A program made the position numbers and the translations under genes. From NCBI GenBank assembly GCA_029298735.1, contig JANSLP010000418.1, positions 1-25,373 on the forward strand: DNA of 25,373 nucleotides. The letters are read 5' to 3'. Positions 17,736 to 25,373 of this stretch are shown piece by piece. The notes under the pieces are model-generated. The model did no database searches and was not told where the DNA came from. It saw nothing but the letters and a program-made list of their open reading frames with translations. This DNA comes from Ophiostoma sp. CBS 140.51 (taxonomy: Eukaryota; Ascomycota; Sordariomycetes; Ophiostomatales; Ophiostomataceae). Numbering within the stretch: the stretch's first letter is position 1; each line of letters begins with the position of its first letter.

Positions 17736-19109
17736 ATGAACTTCGAGCTCCCCTCAGATGTGCAGGACTTCCTGTCCCGCATTGACGCCTTCATCAACAA
17801 AACAATTCTTCCATTGCAGCACTCTGACGACAATGACCGGTTCTTCGACTACCGCCGTGAATCCTCACGCACGCAATGGGATAACGATGGTCTCCCGAAG
17901 AAGGAATGGGAAGCACTACTCCGCAAGACAAAGCGACTTGCCGACGATGCTGGTTTCTACCGATTTGCTGTGCCCCCCGAGTATGGCGGTTCTGGCAGCA
18001 AATCTCTGAACCTGCATATGTGTGCGGTCCGCTACCATCTCACGTCACACCCCGTCTACGGCGGCGGTGTCAGCCTTGCCAATGACCTCCAGAGTGAGCA
18101 TAGCATTGTGGGCAACATTCCCTTTATCATCTTGATTTACCACTATGGTACGCAGGAGCAAAAGAACACTCTCATTCCTGCCGCCATCAGTGGTGACTGC
18201 AAGGCGACATTTGGCCTTACCGAGATCCACCACGGCTCTGATGCCACACACATGGACACCGTCGCCCGACCCATCACCCTGCCGTCCGGTGAGCCGGGAT
18301 ACGAGATTGAGGGCAACAAAAAGTGGCAGTCGGGCATTCACCACGCCAGGTTTCTGACCATCTTTGCACGCACGTCTGGCAAGGCAGGCAACGCAAAGGG
18401 CATCACGGCATTTTTGGTCCCACGAGACACACCCGGCGTGGAGGTTCAGTCGTACGAGTGGACTCTGAACATGCCCACCGACCATGCGACAGTCCTGCTA
18501 AAGAAAGTGCAGGTGCCCGCCTCGGCCATCCTGGGACCTCTGGAGAACGGACTGGCCATTGCCCAGTCTTTTACCCACGAAAATCGAATTCGCCAAGCGG
18601 CCGCGAGCTGTGGGGCAGCGCGGTACTGCATTGACCGCAGCGTCGAGTATGCCAACCGGCGGCTTGTCTTTGGAAAGCCCTTGTCCAAGAACCAAGCAAT
18701 CCAATGGCCACTTGTTGAGCTCTCGACGCAGGCAGAGATGCTTCGGCTCTTGATCTTGAGAACTGCTGTCGAGATGGATCAGGTAGATGCCGAGGCCAAG
18801 GCAGCAGGGTTACCGCCGTGGGTTGCCATTGAGAAGCAACTGGGTCACAAAATCGGCATGTGCAACTACTATGCGGCTCGTTTGGCCTGCGAGGCAGCAG
18901 ACCGGGCGATGCAGATTCACGGCGGTGATGGGTACTCGAGGCACTATCCCTTTGAGCACATCTGGCGGCATTTCCGTCGCTACCGAATCACGGAGGGCAG
19001 CGAGGAGGTGCAGATTCGCAAGGTTGCTGCGTATTTGTTTGGTTACAAAACTACAGGGGAGGAGGCCAAAAAGGCAGCGAAGAAACAACATGTTGAGGTC
19101 AAGCTATGA
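17736..19109 (+). CDS. Acyl-CoA dehydrogenase family protein 2 (ACAD11-like; MCAD-type active site)
   Basis: An intronless gene for 457 aa. The FAD/substrate signature FGLTEIHHGSDA is at 159-170, NKKWQSG at 194-200, and the C-terminal domain reads IHGGDGYSRHYP followed by RYRITEGSEEVQIRKVA. The glutamate of ITEG (Glu420) aligns with the catalytic Glu376 of MCAD, and residue 283 (Asn) occupies the Thr255 position, so the active site is MCAD-like, unlike ACAD 1. The enzyme should bind FAD and an acyl-CoA. Paired head to head with an ACAD10/11-type kinase, it may remove phosphate from a 4-phosphoacyl-CoA to give an enoyl-CoA, which is inference from the mammalian and lva systems. The C-terminus is VKL, at best a weak peroxisomal signal. 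The ATG at 17736 follows CAATC and starts at the family-typical FELPSDV. Confidence 0.93.
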   Translation: MNFELPSDVQDFLSRIDAFINKTILPLQHSDDNDRFFDYRRESSRTQWDNDGLPKKEWEALLRKTKRLADDAGFYRFAVPPEYGGSGSKSLNLHMCAVRYHLTSHPVYGGGVSLANDLQSEHSIVGNIPFIILIYHYGTQEQKNTLIPAAISGDCKATFGLTEIHHGSDATHMDTVARPITLPSGEPGYEIEGNKKWQSGIHHARFLTIFARTSGKAGNAKGITAFLVPRDTPGVEVQSYEWTLNMPTDHATVLLKKVQVPASAILGPLENGLAIAQSFTHENRIRQAAASCGAARYCIDRSVEYANRRLVFGKPLSKNQAIQWPLVELSTQAEMLRLLILRTAVEMDQVDAEAKAAGLPPWVAIEKQLGHKIGMCNYYAARLACEAADRAMQIHGGDGYSRHYPFEHIWRHFRRYRITEGSEEVQIRKVAAYLFGYKTTGEEAKKAAKKQHVEVKL

Positions 19110-19426
19110 GCTTTGGGCTGTATGTAGAGTGTAAATGGATAATTATTTTTGACAAAATGTATTGGTTTTTTTTTTTCCTCCACGAGTTCATCTGCGGTGA
19201 CGGCAACAGCACTGCAATCACCTGCACCATAACCCTTTTGTAGGCTGTGTGTAGTTCCCGAGGATTAGCTTACTTCGGGCCTCGGACAGCATTTGAAGAG
19301 CACCAAGGGTAGTGAACTCTGTAAACGAATAAAATACTACAGGTTTCATTGAGTAAAGAATATCAACCGCCATCAGTATTCTATGTCGCTCCATCGAACA
19401 ACAAACCTGCAAAACCACCTACCACA
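19110..19426 (+). promoter_or_regulatory. Hydrolase 3 promoter with paired CCGAGG-N16-CCTCGG
   Basis: CCGAGG 19258-19263 and CCTCGG 19280-19285 form an inverted pair with a 16-bp spacer, 147-169 bp before the ATG. The same arrangement with the same spacer precedes SDR2. No gene is present in the spacer. Confidence 0.65.
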
Positions 19427-20395
19427 ATGTCCCTTCAGTACGACCCCGAATGGCACGCCCTGGCAGGCCCAAGTTTGGAAGGCCAGGCAGAAGTGCTCCC
19501 CGTCGGCGATGTAGCAACACGGCGCAGTCGTTTTGCTGCTCTGTTTGCGCGGTACGAGTTCAAGATTCCAGATGACATTGATGTGCAGATCCATAAGGTC
19601 CCAGCCGCCAATGGGCACATTATCGAACTCTACCAGATCTCACCAAAGACGCTGGCGGAATCGAGCACCGACAAAGACAAGCAAACTCCTGCCATCCTCC
19701 ACATTCACGCCGGTGGCTTCATTTCTGTCAATGTGCGGAATGTCTTGCCATCACTGGTCCCCTTTGTCCGCGAAACCAAAGTTCCCTTTTTCTCTGTCGA
19801 ATACAGATGGGCACCCGAGAACCCCTACCCCGCGCCTCTCGAGGACTGTTGGACAGCATTGAAATACCTCCATGACCAAGCCGGCACGTTGTCCATCGAC
19901 ATCACCCGCATCGCAGTTATGGGTGAGAGTGCCGGAGGCGGTCTTGCAGCCGGCCTCGTATTACTGGCACGCGATCGGCTGCTCTCTCCTCCTCTGGCCA
20001 AACAGATTCTCATCTACCCAATGCTGGACGACCGCACAACCATTGATAAGTCAAAAGGCATGGCCGTATTCAGCATCAACGATGTCTTTACAGGGTGGCA
20101 AGCTTATCTCGGCAAAGACTATTGCGGCGACAACGTATCGCCATGTGCATCACCCGCACGCGTCACCGATGTGACCGGGCTGCCAGAGCTTTACATGGAC
20201 ATTGGCCAGCTGGACTTGTTTATGCAGGAGAGCTTTGATTATGCCAGCAAATTTATTGCAACTGGCATACAGACAGAGTTCCACATCTACCCTGGAGTAA
20301 TCCATGCATTCCAACGTTGGTCACCGGAAGCCCGAGTTGTGAAGCAGGCTTTCGAAAACAGGTCACGGGCCATCAGCATGCTTTACAGCAAGTAG
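19427..20395 (+). CDS. HSL-type alpha/beta hydrolase 3
   Basis: An intronless gene for 322 aa, starting at MSLQYDPEW, which parallels MTLRYDPEY of hydrolase 1. The nucleophile is Ser168 in GESAGG, with Asp263 (QLDLF) and His293 (VIHAF) as the other triad members. The oxyanion motif is HAGG (94-97) instead of the usual HGGG; the remaining glycines are kept, so activity is likely. It is a clear paralogue of hydrolase 1 (same length, PPLAKQIL-YPM-DDR shared). No signal peptide is seen. With hydrolase 2 disabled, this and hydrolase 1 are the only working hydrolases here. They may open lactones or esters produced by the two monooxygenases; which serves which is unknown. The reading frame extends upstream without an ATG, so 19427 is the first usable start. 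Confidence 0.92.
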   Translation: MSLQYDPEWHALAGPSLEGQAEVLPVGDVATRRSRFAALFARYEFKIPDDIDVQIHKVPAANGHIIELYQISPKTLAESSTDKDKQTPAILHIHAGGFISVNVRNVLPSLVPFVRETKVPFFSVEYRWAPENPYPAPLEDCWTALKYLHDQAGTLSIDITRIAVMGESAGGGLAAGLVLLARDRLLSPPLAKQILIYPMLDDRTTIDKSKGMAVFSINDVFTGWQAYLGKDYCGDNVSPCASPARVTDVTGLPELYMDIGQLDLFMQESFDYASKFIATGIQTEFHIYPGVIHAFQRWSPEARVVKQAFENRSRAISMLYSK

Positions 20396-20612
20396 AATAG
20401 ATCTTGGAGGAGGGTAGATAGCAGCGTGTGCACATAATTCTTATTAATTCACTGAGTTATTCTAGTATATTATTTGCACCAGCATGGAATGTATTATGAA
20501 CTTACGTAGATAAAAAATGTACTTGTTGTTTGACACAATTTGAAGCATTGGTGTGCCAATTTCCAACATAATTCATAAAACCAATACATTAGAAAATAAG
20601 AGCATATTCTGC
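20396..20612. other. Short convergent AT-rich spacer
   Basis: The 217-bp spacer lies between the 3' ends of hydrolase 3 and SDR2, with no gene or element recognised. Confidence 0.5.
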
Positions 20613-21616
20613 TCATTCAAAAATGGGCGCGTGCATCTTCCAAGCTCGGTGGTCGGGGGCCGTGGCCATCTCGATGCTCTGCCTAGCAATGTCATTAGTA
20701 TACGGTGGTTTGTCTTTGATCCGAAACCCATCGTTCCTAGGCAATATCTCTATTGCGTGCCCAAAAATAGTGCTTGGACCCATCAAGTGATCGAACGCTT
20801 CCGTGAGAGAATCAAGAGTGATCAACAGTCCCTTTTCTCTGGCGTTGTCGTAAAATTCCACATTTGAGATACCCGTCTCCACCAAGTTTGGGCAAAGAGT
20901 GTTGAGCGTGATTTGTTCCTGGGGTAGGTATGTGACAAACGAGTGGGCGAAGCCAACGATGCCGTGTTTGGCTGCCGTGTAAACTGGCAACGTTAGGATG
21001 TAGTAGAAGTCACAAGTCGAGGAGACAATGATGACTGCAAGGTGTGTGTTAGAATTTTTTAAAGGAGAGTAGAATCAAAGGTAGAAATTCCATGTGACAC
21101 GTACTTTTCCCACAATATTCATATTTGTTTCGTGCTTGCCGACGGGATTGCTGGATCGCCAATGCCGATGTGTACAGCGGGCCATAGCAGTTCACGTCAA
21201 GGATAGCCATGTTGGGCTTTACAAACAAAGTATTAGAAACGCCATGCTTTGGTAGCCATGGAACCTCTGAGATTCCGGCTATAGGGAAAAAGTGGTCAAT
21301 GTGACCAAGCTTTGCAACAGCGGCCTCAAAGTCTCTGCGCTGAGACTCCCAGTCCGCTACATCAACCTGAACGGGCCAGTCAGCCTCACGGTCGACGGAC
21401 GCATTCAGCTCCTGGGCCACCTTGTCGGCGCCCTCAAAGTTGCGGTCTGCAACAAACAGCTTGACCCTGTTAGATGTCACTGTTAGCACTGTGCAAGACA
21501 ATAAGCTAATTGGCTATTCGTGCGATAATCTACCCCTTGTTAAGAGCAGTGGCCATCGATCAGCCGATGTCGTTGGCTCCTCCTGTGATGTAGGCCGTCT
21601 CTTCGTCAAAGGACAT
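20613..21616 (-). pseudogene. SDR2: short-chain dehydrogenase with a nonsense codon in the cofactor loop
   Basis: Three exons on the minus strand (21616-21534, 21466-21105, 21034-20613) with introns of 67 and 70 bp assemble in phase into 288 residue codons. Codon 19 is TGA (21562-21560), inside the NAD(P)-binding loop, which reads TGGANDIG-stop where TGxxxGxG-R is expected; the second glycine is also Asp. No GT donor before the stop would allow it to be spliced out. Restart at the next ATG would lose the cofactor loop. The rest looks sound: FVADRN, the active-site serine (IVSS) and VYTAAKHG (YxxxK). Intron positions match two in SDR1. Only one nonsense codon is present, so a sequencing error or very recent inactivation should be considered. 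The upstream CCGAGG pair is intact. Confidence 0.75.
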
Positions 21617-22155
21617 CGTGACCTGGTCGTTTGGACGGTTCTGGCCGAAAGTAGAAAAATAAAATAAAAGTGAAGATGGACATGTCTCAATCTCAACTAT
21701 CACCCGTACAGGACGTTTCCTTGCTTTTGCTCTGTTTCTTTTTCGCAGAGTACATTTTGTCGGTTGTTACCGAGGTGTCCTTTTATCGCGGCCTCGGAGA
21801 TGCATTCGGTGGTTGCGCTGTCCGACATGCCGACGCCTAAATTGGCGTTGTGACAGAATAATCGTCTGGTAAGATACTTGCTATTCTCTTCTCTAGCCAT
21901 GTGTTTTCGTTAATCCTGTCATATTTTGTATTATTATTCTCTACGTTATAAAAATTTTGTTAAATTTTATTAAATTTGGTATTATCCTCGCGTCACGAAA
22001 CAAAGATTCGAATCAACTCACTGACATTTAGGTCGCAATATAAATGGCTATATTTTGTAAGGGCTGGATTTTAGTGGTGCACCTATGTTAAATTAGTGGC
22101 CAGGCCTGGCCTAAAGAGCCATGTAACAGATTCTAAAGAAAACTATTTACACCCC
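21617..22155. promoter_or_regulatory. SDR2 upstream region with GTTACCGAGG and CCGAGG-N16-CCTCGG pair
   Basis: CCGAGG 21770-21775, inside the exact 10-mer GTTACCGAGG, and CCTCGG 21792-21797 form an inverted pair with a 16-bp spacer, 154-181 bp before the SDR2 ATG. The rest (about 21900-22155) is AT-rich and runs into the 3' end of the ligase gene without another gene. Confidence 0.65.
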
Positions 22156-24052
22156 CTAAATCTTAGCGTAGACAGAAACGTCTTTCACAACAAGTCCAGT
22201 GCTCTCCTTCCTCGTTTTCAGTACCCTTCTCAAAACCTTGCCGCTGGGATTGCGAGGAATCTCAGAGATAAACTCAATCTCCTTCACCCACTTGTACCGA
22301 ACCCGCTTCTCCTTGACGTAGTCCATCAGCTCCTTGCCGAGTGCGTCGCTGGGATTGATGTTGGGCTTCACAACAACGTACGCCTTGGGCCGCTCTGAGC
22401 TGTACTGGTCCTCTGTAATCCCAATGACAGCGCAGTCGACGACGCTGTCGTGGCCAATAAGGAGATGCTCTAGGTCAGCCGGAGCCACCTGCTGGCCCTT
22501 GACTTTGATCATCTCCTTGATTCTGTCGACAATATAGATGAATCCGTTCTCGTCAATCTTGCCAATGTCGCCCGTATGCAAGAAGCCGTCCGCCCCGAAA
22601 GTCTCTGCAGTCTCGGTCGGGTTGTCCAAGTAGCCCATGGCAATCTGAGGACCCTTTGCAAGGATCTCTCCCGTTTGGTTGATGTCAAGCTCTTTTCCAG
22701 TGTCAACGTCGATTACTTTGACAGTTGTCGACCCGAGAAGAACACCGCCGTTGTTGCCATATTTGTAGTCGTAGTATTCCGGAGGATGTGTAGAGAGGCA
22801 GCAGCAAGACTCGGTCATGCCGTAGCTTTGCCGGAACCCGGTCCATGGCAGCTTCTTCTGAAGCAGGGCAAGAACATCGAGTCCGAGCGGCGCCGCACCA
22901 CAGGCTACCCGCTGCACACTTCTCAAATTGTACTTGTCGACGACCGGATCGCGGATCAGCCTCACCACAATAGATGGGACCAATGTGAGATCGGTGATTT
23001 TGTACTTCTCAATCGCCTCGAGGAAGGCCTCCATGGTGAATTGTGGAAGCATAACGCACTCATCGTTGCTAGCAACAGGCCACATCAGAAATCGGACAAG
23101 TCCACTGACTGTAGAAAGAGCAGAAAGTTAGTGGTGCAGATCTCGCAGAGAACAGAAAGGAAAGCGACACCTACTGTGGAACAGGGGCAGACATGCCAAT
23201 TGGTGTTTCTTCTCTGGAAGCGCAACGTCTTTTAGCTGCGCACACTGGGCAAGTACATTTCTGTGGGAAAGCATGACCTTCGAAAGTGTCAGTTAGCATG
23301 CGCTATCTCAACGGACAAGACTGCAGAGTGTAATAATGGGAAACTGATACTTACGGCCTTTGGCAGCCCGGTCGTTCCGCTGCTGAACGTCAAGAACCCG
23401 CAGATATCATTTGTCTTTCCACGGGGCACGCGGAAAATGGCTGTCTGGCCGCCTTTTCCATACGAGCGGCCCTTCTCTATCAGACTCTGAACCGACTTGA
23501 AGCCATCTGCTTCGCCCTCTAAAAGAAAGACGCGCTCGTTTGGAATGCCTGCCGCCTTCGCCGCAGCGAGTGCCACTTTGAGAGATGCGGGAACGGTCAT
23601 TATGAACTTGGACTTTGCTGTCTGGACAGCGTTCGTCATCTCTGCCTCGCCGTACGCTGGGGATGCACCGTTGATCCGTCCACCAGCCCGCAAGACAGCA
23701 AACATGGCCACCGGATACCAGATGGTGCCATGGCTAAACAATGACACGGTGTCCTGCTCGGTGAGGCTATGGTCCCTCACAAGTGCCGTGGACAAATGCG
23801 TCGCATGATCCTTTACCTGATGGAAATCCAGTCGCTCGCCGGTGACAGCATTCGTGTACCCGCCGATCTGGCTACGCGGGACGTTGTGAAGCTGTGACCA
23901 TTTGGGGTTCTCAAACGCCCATTCCCATATGGTGAGGTCCGTTGGATCTGAATGAAAACAAAAATTTAGTCGCAAAACTATCCATGATTATTGTGAACGA
24001 TGTTGATAGTGAACCTACACTCAACGTCAGGAAACTTTGACTGCATCAACAT
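22156..24052 (-). CDS. 4-Coumarate-CoA-ligase-like acyl-CoA synthetase (AMP-binding)
   Basis: Four exons on the minus strand (24052-24019, 23947-23355, 23277-23175, 23108-22156) with introns of 71, 77 and 66 bp give 560 aa. The adenylate-forming motifs are in order: P-loop SSGTTGLPK (about 200-208), LPLFH, YGMTE (339-343), HTGD (421-424), DRIKEMIKVKGQQV, and PSGKVLRR with the catalytic lysine near 534. The enzyme activates a carboxylic acid with ATP to the acyl-adenylate and then the CoA thioester. In this cluster the acid would be the hydroxy acid released by the hydrolases, and the thioester would feed the kinase and ACAD genes. The C-terminus AKI resembles a variant peroxisomal PTS1. It is divergent from SDR3, with a CCGAGG 188 bp upstream. 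It is the only ligase in the window. Confidence 0.93.
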
Positions 24053-24635
24053 TTTGTCGATTAATCGATCTGTGCCGAATGTGAGAAAGCGTCGATATGT
24101 TTCTGTACGTCGATTGTCAAGAATATAGTCTCAAAGAATTATTACTGATTTAAAGAATAGTGACTGATACTAAGGGCAGAGTGCGGATTGGTGGACAGTA
24201 AAAGCAAAATGTATTTCACCGTTCCAGTTGCATTAGTATCCGAGGCAGGTACTAAGAGCAGCTCACGTCTTGGGGACAAAGTACTGCCCTTGTCAAGTGG
24301 ATCTTTTTTAAGCTGCCTTCTACATCCGCATCGGCAAACTAGATATTCATCCCCGAGACCGCCTTGGCGTCTGTCTTGTGGTGGGTTATCTCAGATTAGA
24401 ACAGCATTGCAGCATATTATTCCGCACATGACTACTCCGTACAACACCGCATACAAGACCTCGGCTTCTGTGGCTCGTAGAAAACGCGGTATTTTACAAT
24501 GAAAAAGAGTACCTCATAATTTCCCCTATCTATCATTGACGTGCGATGTAAAAGACAAAAAAAACCATTGCTCGTTTCTAAACTCGAACTTTATCTTTTT
24601 TTTGTTATTATCTTTCACAACAACATCTACACACA
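24053..24635. promoter_or_regulatory. Divergent promoter region, ligase / SDR3, with two CCGAGG-type elements
   Basis: CCGAGG 24240-24245 lies 188 bp before the ligase start and CCTCGG 24459-24464 lies 172-177 bp before SDR3. Each gene thus has one element at a similar distance. No gene is present in the spacer. Confidence 0.6.
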
Positions 24636-25373
24636 ATGGCATTTACAGGCAAAGTTATTGCAGTTACCGGTGGTGGACAGGGCATCGGCCTTGCTACTGC
24701 CAAAGCTCTGGCTAGCAAAGGAGCCAGCGTGTCGATCGCTGATGCTAACCCGGCCACGCTGGACCAGGTCCAAAAGGACTTTGAGGCCAAGGGCTGGCCC
24801 ATTCACACAGCCGCCATTGATATTCGTGATTCTTCCAAGGTGAACGGGTGGATTGAGGCTTGCGTTGAAAGGTTTGGTCAGCTCGATGGTGCCGTGAACT
24901 CTGCCGGCACCATTGGCAAGCAGTACGGCCAAAAGTCGATTGCTGAGCTTGACGACGACGACTGGAATCTTGTCATGGGCGTCAATGTGAACGGTAATAT
25001 AACTCATTCTTCCTTTGATATATTCATCCCTTAATCTCTTCTTTTACTAACAATTTTAACAGGAATGATGTACTCGCTCCGTGCTGAGCTGAAGCATATC
25101 AAGGAGGGAGGCAGCATTGTCAACATTGCTTCGAACCAGGGCTCGGCGGCTGGCTTTGCTGGCTGTGCAGCATATACGACATCCAAGCATGCAGTTTTGG
25201 GACTCACAAAGAGTGCCGCCCGAGACTACGGTACACGCGGCATCCGGATCAATGCTGTGGCTCCAGGTGGAACCTACGGTCCGCTCATGTCGAGTGTTGT
25301 TGGCAACAGCCCGCCACCGGCTACTAATGCACTCCAAAAGTACGGAACCCCGAAAGAGGTTGCCAGCATGATT
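24636..25373 (+). CDS. SDR3: classical short-chain dehydrogenase/reductase (3' end cut by window)
   Basis: Exon 1 is 24636-24993 and exon 2 starts at 25063; the 69-bp intron has a CTAAC branch site and an ACAG acceptor. The first 223 residues are visible. The cofactor loop TGGGQGIG is at 12-19, NSAG follows near 89-92, then the active-site serine in IVNIAS and YTTSK (YxxxK), so all catalytic residues of a classical SDR are present. It is the only intact SDR in the window and is of a different subgroup from SDR1 and SDR2. Possible roles are oxidation of an alcohol to the ketone used by a monooxygenase, or reduction of an oxoacyl-CoA as LvaD does in levulinate catabolism; the sequence does not decide. 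The gene continues beyond the window. Confidence 0.92.

Overview
The window reads as nuclear DNA of a filamentous ascomycete (Pezizomycotina). The genes are monocistronic and lie on both strands. They carry short introns (53-87 bp) with GT/AG ends and CTAAC-like branch sites, AT-rich intergenic stretches and Kozak-type starts. No rRNA, tRNA, CRISPR, transposase or viral gene was recognised. The species cannot be named from the sequence.

Layout: acyl-CoA dehydrogenase 1 (+, 486-1916); CHK/APH-type kinase 1 (+, 2295-3535); a SYLF/Ysc84-like lipid-binding protein (-, 3807-4535); a broken short-chain dehydrogenase, SDR1 (-, 5459-6613); Baeyer-Villiger monooxygenase (BVMO) 1 (-, 7232-9208); HSL-type alpha/beta hydrolase 1 (+, 10608-11582); BVMO 2, resembling 4-hydroxyacetophenone monooxygenase (-, 12037-13974); a broken alpha/beta hydrolase 2 (+, 14717-15670); an ACAD10/11-type kinase 2 (-, 15848-17272); acyl-CoA dehydrogenase 2 (+, 17736-19109); alpha/beta hydrolase 3 (+, 19427-20395); a broken SDR2 (-, 20613-21616); a 4-coumarate-CoA-ligase-like acyl-CoA synthetase (-, 22156-24052); and SDR3 (+, from 24636, cut by the window end).

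The genes make sense together as a catabolic cluster. An SDR could oxidise an alcohol to a ketone. A BVMO would insert oxygen to give a lactone or ester, and an HSL-type hydrolase would open it to a hydroxy acid. The ligase would make the hydroxyacyl-CoA. An APH-like kinase would phosphorylate the gamma or delta hydroxyl, and an acyl-CoA dehydrogenase-fold enzyme would remove the phosphate to give an enoyl-CoA for beta-oxidation. Kinase plus ACAD plus ligase plus SDR is the toolkit of bacterial levulinate catabolism (lva) and of mammalian ACAD10/ACAD11, where the kinase and dehydrogenase are fused. Here they are separate genes, present as two pairs and joined to a BVMO/esterase front end. The substrate is not evident.

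The hexamer CCGAGG/CCTCGG recurs in the promoter of nearly every enzyme gene, usually 145-310 bp before the ATG, often as pairs and three times as the exact 10-mer GTTACCGAGG. It is absent upstream of the SYLF gene, which looks like a bystander. This points to one pathway-specific regulator whose gene is not in the window. Three genes (SDR1, hydrolase 2, SDR2) are disabled yet keep these promoter elements, which suggests recent, piecemeal decay.
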